Positions 1 through 6,898 of a stretch of 12,451 nt of DNA are shown here, piece after piece; positions within the stretch are counted from its first letter, which is position 1; each line of letters starts with the position of its first letter. The notes below the pieces were generated by a model. The model did not search any database and had not been told where the DNA came from. It saw nothing but the letters and a program-made list of their open reading frames with translations. This DNA comes from Comamonadaceae bacterium (GTDB lineage: Bacteria; Pseudomonadota; Gammaproteobacteria; Burkholderiales; Burkholderiaceae_C), in NCBI GenBank assembly GCA_947458305.1, contig CANGZO010000044.1, positions 1 to 12,451 of the forward strand, read 5' to 3'. The position numbers were made by a program, and so were the translations under genes.

Positions 1-655
1 GACGACCCACGACGTGCTGTGTCGCCAGCTCTCACGCCAAGGGTATTGCGCCGTGGTGTCACTCGATTACCGGCTCGCGCCTGAGCACCGCTTTCCAAGG
101 GCGGTGCACGACAGCTGGGACGCACTGAAGTGGTTGCAGCATAACGACCAGCCCCTGGGGCTGGACACCACCCGAATGGCCGTGGGCGGTGACAGTGCGG
201 GCGGCACCTTGGCCACCGTGTGCGCCTTGATGGCCCGAGATGCGGGCTTGTCCCTGCGTCTGCAGCTGTTGTTTTACCCCGGCTGCATTTCCCGGCAAGA
301 CACCGCTTCGCACCACACCTTTGCAGAAGGATTCATGCTCGACAAGGACACGGTCGATTGGTTTTTTGCCAATTACATCGACGAAGCCGATCGCGACGAT
401 TGGCGCTTTGCCCCGATGAACGCGCCCGATCACACAGGCTTGGCGCCCGCCTGGATCGGTCTGGCCGAATGCGACCCGCTGGTGGACGAGGGTGTGCAGT
501 ACGCCGACACGCTGCGCATGTCGGGTGTGGCGGTTGATCTGGAAATTTACAAAGGCGTGGTCCACGGTTTCATCACCATGGGCCGCGCCATTCCTGACGC
601 CCTGCAAGCGCACGCCGATGCCGGTCGGGCACTGAAACATGCTTTTGAAAGTTGA
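1..655 (+). CDS. alpha/beta-hydrolase, hormone-sensitive-lipase (HSL) family esterase, 5' end outside window
   Basis: This is the C-terminal part of an esterase that hydrolyses carboxylic ester bonds, probably in the cytoplasm. The frame is open from base 2, so the true start lies upstream and the GTG at 14 is only the first possible start in view. The visible part has the family hallmarks: DYRLAPEH (codons near 65-90), the nucleophile elbow GGDSAGG with Ser at 194-196, the acid Asp in CDPLVDEG at 473-475, and the catalytic His in VHGF at 563-565. The HGGG oxyanion motif that should precede these is outside the window. The stop at 653-655 lies 4 nt before the next ATG, so the two genes are probably co-transcribed. 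The substrate cannot be deduced. The family assignment is secure; arylesterase, lipase-like or acetyl-hydrolase activity are all possible. Confidence 0.9.
   Translation, partial: TTHDVLCRQLSRQGYCAVVSLDYRLAPEHRFPRAVHDSWDALKWLQHNDQPLGLDTTRMAVGGDSAGGTLATVCALMARDAGLSLRLQLLFYPGCISRQDTASHHTFAEGFMLDKDTVDWFFANYIDEADRDDWRFAPMNAPDHTGLAPAWIGLAECDPLVDEGVQYADTLRMSGVAVDLEIYKGVVHGFITMGRAIPDALQAHADAGRALKHAFES
647..651 (+). promoter_or_regulatory. ribosome binding site of the thioesterase-GNAT gene
   Basis: GAAAG lies 8 nt before the ATG at 660, inside the end of the upstream hydrolase gene. It supports ATG 660 over the in-frame ATG at 639, which has no purine-rich stretch at a useful distance and would overlap the upstream gene by 17 nt. 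Confidence 0.5.
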
Positions 656-659
656 ACCC

Positions 660-1517
660 ATGAAACGTCAAGACTTCCGTTTTTCTCACCGCATGCGCGT
701 GCGCTGGGTCGAGGTGGACATGCAAAAGATCGTCTTCAACGGCCACTACCTCATGTACTTTGACACCGCCGTGACTGACTATTGGCGCAACCTCGCCATG
801 CCCTATGCCGAGACCATGCACCAGCTGGGCGGAGATCTGTTCGTCAAAAAGGCCAGCGTCGAGTACCACGCCAGCGCCGAAATGGACGATTTTCTGGAGG
901 TGTGCATGCGCTGTGACCGAGTGGGCAACTCGTCGATGACCTTTGCGGGGGCGATTTTCCGGGGCGATCAACTGCTGATCACCAGCGAGCTGGTTTATGT
1001 GTACGCCGACCCGGTGGCCAAAAAGAGCCAACCCATCCCGGCCCCGCTGCGCGACATGCTCGAAGGTTTTGAGCGCGGCGAGGACATGGTGCAGGTGCAT
1101 GTGGGTTCGTGGCACGACTTTCAGAAGTTGGCCAGCCCGCTGCGTCATGAGGTGTTTGTGGACGAACAAAAAGTGCCTGTCGAATTGGAGCTGGACCACG
1201 AGGACGACACGGCCTTGCACGCCGTGGCCCTGAACCGCATGGGCTTTTGTCTGGCCACTGGCCGCTTGATCCAACACGCGCCTGGTGTGTCCCGCATTGG
1301 CCGCATGGCCGTCAAAAAGCAGATGCGCGGCAGCGACCTGGGACGCCGCGTGCTGCACGCTCTGATGGACGCGGCGCAGCACAGGGGCGATACCCAGGTG
1401 ATTTTGCACGCCCAATGCAGCGCCGAAGGGTTTTACAAGCGCTCAGGCTTTACCCCGCATGGGGGCATTTTTGAAGATGCGGGAATTGCGCACATCGAGA
1501 TGGTGCGCAAGCTTTGA
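660..1517 (+). CDS. bifunctional acyl-CoA thioesterase (YbgC/FadM-type hotdog) fused to GNAT N-acetyltransferase
   Basis: A 285-residue protein with two domains. Residues 1-140 are a 4HBT-type hotdog thioesterase: RVRWVEVDMQKIVFNGHYL carries Asp20 at the place of the catalytic Asp of the YbgC family, followed by N27, H29 and Y30. Such enzymes hydrolyse acyl-CoA thioesters. Residues 145-285 are a complete GNAT domain of the ElaA/YjcF type, recognised by LRHEVFVDEQKVP (161-173), RIGRMAVKK (212-220), LHAQCSAEGFYKRSGF (249-264) and AGIAHIEM near the end. The acetyl-CoA loop reads QMRGSDLG (221-228), with Asp226 where Gly or Ala is usual. A hotdog protein is normally about 135 residues and an ElaA-like protein about 150, so both halves are full length. 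The gene follows the esterase gene by 4 nt and ends one base before the convergent ygfZ stop. Acceptor and acyl substrates are unknown. Confidence 0.88.
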   Translation: MKRQDFRFSHRMRVRWVEVDMQKIVFNGHYLMYFDTAVTDYWRNLAMPYAETMHQLGGDLFVKKASVEYHASAEMDDFLEVCMRCDRVGNSSMTFAGAIFRGDQLLITSELVYVYADPVAKKSQPIPAPLRDMLEGFERGEDMVQVHVGSWHDFQKLASPLRHEVFVDEQKVPVELELDHEDDTALHAVALNRMGFCLATGRLIQHAPGVSRIGRMAVKKQMRGSDLGRRVLHALMDAAQHRGDTQVILHAQCSAEGFYKRSGFTPHGGIFEDAGIAHIEMVRKL

Positions 1518-1518
1518 T

Positions 1519-2478
1519 TTAAATATCGGCCAGCAATTCGTAAGGCAGCGGCAGCATTTCCAGCGCTTCGCCTTGCACGCTGCCCGCCAGCCAGCCTGTT
1601 TGCATACTCTCGGTCGTGCCGCTGACCAGCGCGTCAAAGCCCTGAGCATCAGGCCTGGCCGCACACAACACCACGGTGGCGCAGGCCTGTTCGGGGTCTG
1701 TGGGCGTGAAAATGTCTTGCCCGGCGGTCAAGGCCACAGGGCTGTGCACCAAGGCCGTGCGGCGTTTGAGGGTGCCGCGAAACTGGCTGCGGGCCACGAC
1801 TTCTTGTCCGGGGTAGCAGCCTTTTTTGAAGTTGACGCCGCCCACCGATTCGTAGTTGAGCATTTGCGGCACAAAAGCTTCAAACAGTGCTTGGGTCACC
1901 AGCGTCACGCCGCTCATGACCTCGGCCCAGGCCCAAACGTCGGTGGACAACTCAGCCCCGACAGGGAATGCTTGATCTGGCGGGCCGAGCCACAGGGCGC
2001 GGGGCACTTGGGTGTCGCCCAGCACGGCAGGGTAAAGCGACACAGCGTGCGATTGATCCCGCGTCGTGGTCTGCCAGGGAGGCGCATCGCCCATCACAGT
2101 CCGGGCGCTGTCGCCCAACAGGCCGCGCAGCTGCCATTGGCCCGTGGCATCGGTCATTTTGACCTTGGCGCGCAGCACAAACATGGACAAGCGCTTGAGC
2201 GTTTGGGCCAGCAAATCGAGGCTCATGACCAGCAAAACGGTGTCGGGCGCAGTTTTTATCACCACAAAACTGGCCTGCATGCGGCCCTTGGCCGAGCAAA
2301 AAGCGGCCAGGCGCGACTGGCCCACGGGCAAGAGCAACACGTCGTTGCTCAGTTGGTTGTGCAAAAAGTTGGCCGCGTCTTCGCCTTGGGCCTGGATCAC
2401 GCCCAGGTGGGGCAGAGCGGCAACGCCCTGGAGCTGGGCAGCAAAGTGTTCGAGGGGGGCAGTGGATGAAGTGGTCAT
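1519..2478 (-). CDS. ygfZ: YgfZ/GcvT-family folate-binding protein, iron-sulfur cluster maintenance
   Basis: A 319-residue cytoplasmic protein related to the aminomethyltransferase GcvT. In E. coli, YgfZ uses a tetrahydrofolate scaffold to help assemble or repair certain Fe-S enzymes, including the tRNA thiolase MiaB. The N-terminal part (LGVIQAQGEDAANFLHNQLSND, residues 25-46) is the GcvT-like fold, and the diagnostic motif KGCYPGQE is at 219-226 with the conserved Cys221. I chose ATG 2478 (MTTSST) because the protein then begins just before the conserved region. A longer frame opens at ATG 2553 and would add 25 residues with no family resemblance; neither start has a good ribosome binding site. 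The gene is divergent from mltG across 149 nt, and its stop is one base from the convergent thioesterase-GNAT gene. Confidence 0.9.
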   Translation of the reverse strand: MTTSSTAPLEHFAAQLQGVAALPHLGVIQAQGEDAANFLHNQLSNDVLLLPVGQSRLAAFCSAKGRMQASFVVIKTAPDTVLLVMSLDLLAQTLKRLSMFVLRAKVKMTDATGQWQLRGLLGDSARTVMGDAPPWQTTTRDQSHAVSLYPAVLGDTQVPRALWLGPPDQAFPVGAELSTDVWAWAEVMSGVTLVTQALFEAFVPQMLNYESVGGVNFKKGCYPGQEVVARSQFRGTLKRRTALVHSPVALTAGQDIFTPTDPEQACATVVLCAARPDAQGFDALVSGTTESMQTGWLAGSVQGEALEMLPLPYELLADI

Positions 2479-2580
2479 GTCGATAGGTATGGGGTGAGCC
2501 TCGCTGGCAAGGCCCACAGAATCCAATGGGGGCCGAATAAGGCCACAGATCAAAGGCTGGAGGCCCTCAATTATGATCAG

Positions 2581-2607
2581 CCGCCAGAGTCAATCGGCTC
2601 TGTGCGG
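2581..2607 (+). promoter_or_regulatory. hairpin with following T-run in the mltG leader (ygfZ-mltG divergent region)
   Basis: The 149-nt region between ygfZ and mltG (2479-2627) must hold both promoters, but I see no convincing -35/-10 pair; TATGAT at 2572-2577 is a possible + strand -10 without a matching -35. Just after it, CCGCCAGAG (2581-2589) pairs with CTCTG plus GCGG (2598-2602 and 2604-2607) with one bulged T and an 8-nt loop. ACATTTTT follows at 2608-2615, directly before the mltG ribosome binding site. It looks like a weak intrinsic terminator or a leader structure. Function is inferred only from shape. Confidence 0.35.
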
Positions 2608-2616
2608 ACATTTTTC

Positions 2617-2621
2617 AAGGG
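2617..2621 (+). promoter_or_regulatory. ribosome binding site deciding the mltG GTG start
   Basis: AAGGG ends 6 nt before the GTG at 2628. It supports GTG as start codon; the protein then begins with a short basic stretch followed by the expected single membrane helix. Confidence 0.6.
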
Positions 2622-2627
2622 CTGCGG

Positions 2628-3632
2628 GTGATCAAAGGTTTGTTCAAGGGCTTGGTGGTTTTGGTTTTGCTGGGCTTGGCCTTGGCCGCTGCAGCCTTTT
2701 TTTGGGTGCAAGGCCCCATGCCGCTTCGTGGGCCAGCGGCCACCCCGGTCGATTTGTCGATTGAGCCGGGCACATCGGCCAAAGCCATCGCGCAGGCCGT
2801 GGCCGATGCCGGTGTGGATACTTCGCCCACCTTGCTTTATGCGTGGTTTCGCCTGTCGGGCCAGTCGCGCCAAATGCGTGCTGGCAGCTATGAAATTGCC
2901 CCCGGCACCTCGCCCATGCGTTTGCTGAGCATGTTGGTGCGGGGGGAAGAAAGCCTGCGCACCGTGACGATTGTGGAGGGTTGGAACTGGCGGCAAGTTC
3001 GCCAAGCCTTGGCCAAGGCCGAACACCTCAAACCCGACAGCCGGGCGTTGCCCGACGACGCGTTGATGGCGCAGCTGGGACGTCCCGGTGTGGCACCAGA
3101 AGGCCGCTTTTATCCAGACACCTACTCCTATGCCAAGGGCGCCAGTGACTTGGCGGTGTTGCAGCGGGCCATGAAAGCCATGGACAAACAACTTCAGCAC
3201 GCCTGGGATGCCCGGCAACCCGGTGCGGCATTGCAGTCGCCCGAACAGGCGCTGATTTTGGCGAGTATTGTCGAAAAGGAGACCGGCAAGGCCCAGGATC
3301 GCGCTCAGATTTCGGGTGTATTCAACAACCGGCTGCGCATCGGCATGCGCCTGCAAACCGACCCGACGGTGATTTATGGTTTGGGCGAGGCCTTTGACGG
3401 CAACCTGCGGCGCATCCACTTGCAAACCGACAACCCCTGGAACACCTACACCCGAGGTGGCTTGCCGCCCACGCCGATTGCCATGCCGGGCAAAGCAGCC
3501 TTGTTGGCGGCGGTGCAACCGGCCAAGACCCAGGCGCTGTATTTTGTGGCCAGGGGTGACGGCAGCAGCCATTTCAGCGCCACGCTGGACGAGCACAACC
3601 GGGCTGTCAACCGTTACCAGCGCGGGCAGTAG
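2628..3632 (+). CDS. mltG: endolytic murein transglycosylase MltG (YceG)
   Basis: A 334-residue inner-membrane protein whose catalytic domain faces the periplasm. MltG cleaves nascent peptidoglycan strands inside the chain and so sets glycan length. Residues 1-27 give a short cytoplasmic end with lysines and one membrane helix (LVVLVLLGLALAAAAFF). A LysM-like segment follows (VDLSIEPGTSAKAIAQAV, from 41), then the catalytic domain. The signature ILASIVEKETG (210-220) contains the catalytic Glu, and NNRLRIGMRLQTDPTVIYG (233-251) and GGLPPTPIAMPG (277-288) are typical family motifs. Length matches the family (about 340). The start is GTG with a good ribosome binding site. The gene heads the mltG-tmk-holB cluster, an order shared by many proteobacteria; the gap to tmk is 93 nt and holds a REP-like palindrome. 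Confidence 0.95.
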   Translation: MIKGLFKGLVVLVLLGLALAAAAFFWVQGPMPLRGPAATPVDLSIEPGTSAKAIAQAVADAGVDTSPTLLYAWFRLSGQSRQMRAGSYEIAPGTSPMRLLSMLVRGEESLRTVTIVEGWNWRQVRQALAKAEHLKPDSRALPDDALMAQLGRPGVAPEGRFYPDTYSYAKGASDLAVLQRAMKAMDKQLQHAWDARQPGAALQSPEQALILASIVEKETGKAQDRAQISGVFNNRLRIGMRLQTDPTVIYGLGEAFDGNLRRIHLQTDNPWNTYTRGGLPPTPIAMPGKAALLAAVQPAKTQALYFVARGDGSSHFSATLDEHNRAVNRYQRGQ

Positions 3633-3656
3633 TAGGCCCAGCTGTGTAAGCGCTCA

Positions 3657-3680
3657 TCGCGGTCGGAGACCGCTCCTACA
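3657..3680 (-). repeat. REP-like extragenic palindrome in the mltG-tmk gap
   Basis: Read on the - strand, this begins TGTAGGAGCGGTC, then TCC as loop, then GACCGCGA. The stem GCGGTC/GACCGC (3659-3664 and 3668-3673) is perfect. A GTAG head, a GC-rich palindrome and a GA tail are the layout of repetitive extragenic palindromic elements of pseudomonads and xanthomonads, which RAYT transposases mobilise. Only one copy lies in this window, so its repetitive nature is inferred from resemblance. Confidence 0.55.
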
Positions 3681-3694
3681 GGTGGCTACACCTG
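3679..3694. repeat. perfect inverted repeat CAGGTG-GCTA-CACCTG upstream of tmk
   Basis: A perfect 6-bp stem with a 4-nt loop, touching the REP-like element and ending 31 nt before the tmk ATG. No T-run follows on either strand, so it is not a simple terminator. It may be a second arm of the REP element, an RNA hairpin in the tmk leader, or a protein-binding palindrome. Confidence 0.4.
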
Positions 3695-3725
3695 CGACAA
3701 TCGGGTTTTGTCTTTCACGCACACC

Positions 3726-4367
3726 ATGACACGCGGTTTGTTCATCAGTTTTGAAGGCATCGACGGTGCAGGCAAGTCCACGCACATCGCCCGTGTGGCC
3801 GAACTGTTTCGCCAAGCGGGCAGGGCGGTGGTGCTGACCCGCGAGCCGGGCGGCACGCCGCTGTCTGAAAAGCTGCGCGAATTGGTACTGCACGAACCCA
3901 TGGACGCGCTGACCGAAGCGCTGTTGATGTTCGCGGCCCGCCGTGAGCATTTGGTGCAGGTGATCGAGCCCGCGCTGGCACGGGGCGATGTGGTGCTGTG
4001 CGATCGCTTCACTGACGCCACTTTTGCCTATCAAGGGGGCGGGCGGGGGTTTGACTGGCAGGTGCTGGCTCAGTTGGAGCAGATGGTGCAAGCCTTGCCT
4101 GATGGATTTTTGCGCCAACCCGAGCTGACCGTCTGGTTCGACCTGGACCCTCAAATTGCCGCTCAGCGTCTGGCTTCGGCGCGTGTGCCAGACAAATTTG
4201 AATCGCAACCTGCCGACTTTTTTGCCGCCGTTCGCGCCGGTTACGCCAAGCGCCAAACTGAAATGCCAGAGCGTTTTGTCCGCATCGACGCCGCCCAAAG
4301 CATGGACGCTGTGGGCGCTGATGTGGGCCGTGTGGTGAGCGAATGGATGAAGCGGACTGCCGCATGA
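3726..4367 (+). CDS. tmk: thymidylate kinase (dTMP kinase)
   Basis: A 213-residue cytoplasmic enzyme that phosphorylates dTMP to dTDP with ATP, the last dTTP step shared by the de novo and salvage routes. The P-loop FEGIDGAGKST is at 9-19, the EPGGTP motif that helps bind dTMP at 40-45, the DRF motif at 93-95 followed by AYQGGGRG (101-108), and the lid region SARVPDKFES at 151-160. Length is normal. I chose ATG 3726 because MTRGLFISFEG aligns directly with the family start; an in-frame TTG at 3708 would add six residues. No clear ribosome binding site precedes the ATG. The stop overlaps the holB start by ATGA, so the two are translationally coupled. Confidence 0.96.
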   Translation: MTRGLFISFEGIDGAGKSTHIARVAELFRQAGRAVVLTREPGGTPLSEKLRELVLHEPMDALTEALLMFAARREHLVQVIEPALARGDVVLCDRFTDATFAYQGGGRGFDWQVLAQLEQMVQALPDGFLRQPELTVWFDLDPQIAAQRLASARVPDKFESQPADFFAAVRAGYAKRQTEMPERFVRIDAAQSMDAVGADVGRVVSEWMKRTAA

Positions 4368-5368
4368 GCGCCGTTTTGAACGCCCCCTGGATTGCGCGCC
4401 AGGCGACTGACTTGTTGGCCCAGCGTGGCCACGCGTGGCTGCTGCAAGGCCCATCGGGTCTGGGCCAGTACGAATTGGCCCTGGCCATGGCTTCGGCCTG
4501 GCTGTGCGAAAAGCCGACTCCCCAAGGTGCTTGTGGCGAATGCCCCAGCTGCCATGCCATTGCTGTGCACACGCATGCCGACTTGGCTGTGCTGATGCCC
4601 GAGACCGTGATGATCGAGTTGGGTTGGCCTTTGTCTGAAAAAGCCCAGGACGAGATCGATAAGAAAACCCGCAAGCCCAGCAAAGAGATCAGGGTGGATG
4701 CGATGCGCGATGCGGTGGAGTTTTCTCAGCGCACCGACGCGCGGGGGCGCGGCAAAGCGGTGCTGGTGTTTCCGGCCGAGCGCATGAACACCATCACGGC
4801 CAACGCCTTGCTTAAAACCCTGGAAGAGCCGCCGGGGGATGTGCGCTTTGTGCTGGCCACCGAAGCGGCGCACATGCTGCTGCCCACCATCCGCAGCCGC
4901 TGCTTGGCCCACACCATGAAATGGCCCGAGGTTGACGAAGCTTTGACTTGGCTGAGCGGGCAGGGCGTGACAGCGCCGGTGGCGCAGGCTTTGCTGCGCA
5001 GCGCCGGTGGCCGCCCCACCGATGTGCTGCGTCAAGCCGAATCCGGTTTGTCGCCCGAGTGGTGGGCCGCTTTGCCCAAGGCCATGCGCCAGGGCGATGC
5101 GCGACACTTGGCCGACTTGAGCCCCGCGCATGCCATCGACGCTTTGCAAAAGCTTTGTCACGATCTGGTGCTGCGCCAGTCGGGCGCGGTGCCGAGGTTT
5201 TTTGAGGCGGCGCAATTGCCCGCCAGTGCGGCTTCTGTGGCGGTGCTGACCGACTGGTTCAAGCGATTGATGCAATCTGCGCGCACGGCCGAGCACCCTT
5301 TCAATGCCGGTCTGATGCTTGAAGCGCTCACCGCCGATGCCCAACAAACCCTGCTGTCCAAGGGCTGA
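4364..5368 (+). CDS. holB: DNA polymerase III subunit delta'
   Basis: A 334-residue subunit of the clamp-loader complex that opens the beta sliding clamp and places it on primed DNA. The N-terminal AAA+ domain has a degenerate P-loop, GPSGLGQYELA (29-39), with Gln where Lys would bind phosphate. This is expected, since delta' does not bind ATP. The zinc module is intact: Cys48, Cys57, Cys60 and Cys63 with the spacing C-x8-C-x2-C-x2-C. TANALLKTLEEPP and the SRC motif in TIRSRCLAHT follow as in other delta' and tau/gamma proteins. The C-terminal collar domain ends the protein. ATG 4364 overlaps the tmk stop (ATGA), which decides the start; the frame is also open upstream to ATG 4343. The stop lies 3 nt before the TatD gene. 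Confidence 0.94.
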   Translation: MSAVLNAPWIARQATDLLAQRGHAWLLQGPSGLGQYELALAMASAWLCEKPTPQGACGECPSCHAIAVHTHADLAVLMPETVMIELGWPLSEKAQDEIDKKTRKPSKEIRVDAMRDAVEFSQRTDARGRGKAVLVFPAERMNTITANALLKTLEEPPGDVRFVLATEAAHMLLPTIRSRCLAHTMKWPEVDEALTWLSGQGVTAPVAQALLRSAGGRPTDVLRQAESGLSPEWWAALPKAMRQGDARHLADLSPAHAIDALQKLCHDLVLRQSGAVPRFFEAAQLPASAASVAVLTDWFKRLMQSARTAEHPFNAGLMLEALTADAQQTLLSKG

Positions 5369-5371
5369 GCC

Positions 5372-6175
5372 ATGTACACCGATTCCCATTGCCATTTGAA
5401 TTTTCCCGAGCTGATGAGCCAGCTGGACAGCATCCAGCAGGCCATGGTGGCCGCCCAAGTGACCCGCGCCATGGTGATTTGCACCACCATGGAAAAGTTT
5501 GACGAGGTGCACAAGCTGGCCATGGCCAACGACAACATGTGGGCCACCGTGGGTGTGCACCCGGACAACGAAGGCGTGCAAGAGCCCAGCCTGCAGGATC
5601 TGCTGGACGGCGCAGCCCGACCCAAAGTGGTGGCCATTGGCGAGACGGGTCTGGACTACTACCAAATGGACGAGCGCAAAGGCGGGCGTACGGTGGCCGA
5701 TATGGAATGGCAACGCGAGCGTTTTCGCACGCACATCCGAGCTGGCAGGCAAACCCAACTTCCGCTGGTGATCCACACCCGTCAGGCCTCAGACGACACC
5801 ATCGCCATCTTGAAAGAAGAAGGCGAAACAGGCGGTGCAGGGTGTGCGGGAGGCGTCTTTCACTGCTTCACCGAAAGCCAACAGGTCGCGCGTGCGGCTT
5901 TGGATTTGGGTTTTTACATCTCGTTCTCGGGCATCTTGACCTTCAAAACGGCGGCTGATTTGCGCGAAGTGGCCAAATTTGTTCCGGACGATCGCCTCTT
6001 GATTGAAACCGACAGCCCCTATTTGGCCCCTGTACCGTTCAGAGGTAAAACCAACAATCCTTCGTATGTGCCTCATGTGGCCACGATGCTGGCCAGCTTG
6101 AGAGGCGGTACTGCTGAAGACATTGGCCGTTTGACCACACGCAATTTCTTGTCATTATTCGATAAAACCCATTGA
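5372..6175 (+). CDS. ycfH: TatD-family metal-dependent hydrolase (probable DNase), YcfH-like
   Basis: A 267-residue TIM-barrel hydrolase of the amidohydrolase superfamily. Family members are metal-dependent 3'-5' exonucleases on DNA or RNA; the copy next to holB in E. coli is YcfH. The metal ligands are all visible: His6 and His8 in DSHCHLN, Glu91 in GETGLDYY, His135 in LVIHTRQ, His164 in FHCFTES, and Asp214 in ETDSPYL. Length is typical (about 265). A good ribosome binding site, AAGGG at 5360-5364, lies 7 nt before the ATG and spans the end of holB, whose stop is 3 nt away, so the genes are in one operon. Many proteobacteria carry a pilZ gene between holB and this gene; none fits here. The biological substrate is unproven for most members. 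Confidence 0.93.
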   Translation: MYTDSHCHLNFPELMSQLDSIQQAMVAAQVTRAMVICTTMEKFDEVHKLAMANDNMWATVGVHPDNEGVQEPSLQDLLDGAARPKVVAIGETGLDYYQMDERKGGRTVADMEWQRERFRTHIRAGRQTQLPLVIHTRQASDDTIAILKEEGETGGAGCAGGVFHCFTESQQVARAALDLGFYISFSGILTFKTAADLREVAKFVPDDRLLIETDSPYLAPVPFRGKTNNPSYVPHVATMLASLRGGTAEDIGRLTTRNFLSLFDKTH

Positions 6176-6184
6176 TTTTTCATC

Positions 6185-6898
6185 ATGTATAACTTAAAGA
6201 AAATCATTAAGTTCATTGTTTTAATTGGATTTTTTTTAATTCAATCCAAAGTTCAAGCGGGTTCTTATGAAGATTTCTTCAAAGCTGTTCAGTTCGACAA
6301 TGTGCGCACGGTACAAACACTTTTGCAAAGAGGTTTTGATCCCAACACGGTCAACCCAGAAGGCATTCCGGCTTTGATGCTGGCAGTTCGAGAGCCTTCA
6401 CTCAAAGTCGCAGAACTTTTGGCCAGTTGGCCTCAAACCAAGACCGAGGTCCGCAATGCCAACGATGAAAGCCCCCTGATGCTCGCCGCGCTCAGGGGAT
6501 ATTTGCCATTGGTCAAAAAATTAGTGGCCAATGACGCCGATGTCAACAAGCCCGGCTGGACGCCTTTGCATTACGCGGCGACAGGTGGTCACGTGCCGAT
6601 CGTTGAGTTTTTACTCGAAGAAAGCGCCTACATTGACGCCGAGTCACCCAATGGCACCACGCCTTTGATGATGGCGGCGATGTATGGCAGTCCTGAAGCG
6701 GTCAAAGTCTTGATTCAGGCTGGCGCCGATTTGACCCTCAAGAATCAACTGGGCATGACTGCGCTTGATTTTGCGGTACGTGGTCAAAGACCCAATGCCC
6801 GAGAGTTGATCGAAACTGGCTTGGCTCGCTTGGCTGAACGTCAAAGACGCAATGTTCAGTTGCAACCAGGTCCTGCTGAGCAACCGGCAACACGTTGA
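6185..6898 (+). CDS. exported ankyrin-repeat protein
   Basis: A 237-residue protein with a signal peptide: basic start (MYNLKKIIKF), hydrophobic core (IVLIGFFLI) and a likely cleavage site VQA-GS after residue 25. The rest is almost entirely ankyrin repeats, about five or six units of 32-33 residues between 26 and 213. The clearest are DESPLMLAALRGYLPLVKKL (94-113), GWTPLHYAATGGHVPIVEFL (124-143) and TTPLMMAAMYGSPEAVKVLI (158-177). Ankyrin repeats bind other proteins, so it is probably a periplasmic partner protein; the ligand is unknown. The tail (214-237) is rich in Arg, Gln and Pro. It starts 9 nt after the TatD gene stop, with no clear ribosome binding site. Its first 25 codons are strikingly A+T rich compared with the upstream genes. 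Confidence 0.87.
   Translation: MYNLKKIIKFIVLIGFFLIQSKVQAGSYEDFFKAVQFDNVRTVQTLLQRGFDPNTVNPEGIPALMLAVREPSLKVAELLASWPQTKTEVRNANDESPLMLAALRGYLPLVKKLVANDADVNKPGWTPLHYAATGGHVPIVEFLLEESAYIDAESPNGTTPLMMAAMYGSPEAVKVLIQAGADLTLKNQLGMTALDFAVRGQRPNARELIETGLARLAERQRRNVQLQPGPAEQPATR

Noticed and set aside
573..1415. 280-codon - strand frame over the thioesterase-GNAT gene
   Set aside because: Its product is His- and Val-rich antisense sequence without domains; the + strand frame has clear motifs in both halves.
1459..2469. 336-codon + strand frame antisense to ygfZ
   Set aside because: The ygfZ frame carries the diagnostic KGCYPGQE motif; the opposite frame is a composition artefact.
2478..2553. Longer ygfZ start at ATG 2553
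   Set aside because: The extra 25 residues show no family resemblance and would use up half of the divergent promoter region.
2577..3596. 339-codon - strand frame over mltG
   Set aside because: The mltG frame has all family motifs; the antisense product is Arg/Gln/Gly-rich without homology that I recognise.
4448..4480. Missing P-loop lysine in HolB (GPSGLGQYELA)
   Set aside because: It looks like a damaged ATPase, but delta' subunits normally lack ATP binding, so it is expected.
5366..5374. Missing pilZ gene between holB and the TatD gene
   Set aside because: pilZ is present there in pseudomonads and some others but absent in E. coli and many genomes, so absence here is not evidence of deletion.
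4241..5776. 511-codon open frame on the - strand across holB and the TatD gene
   Set aside because: It mirrors two well-recognised + strand genes, has repetitive His/Gln/Gly-rich content typical of antisense frames in GC-rich DNA, and resembles no family.
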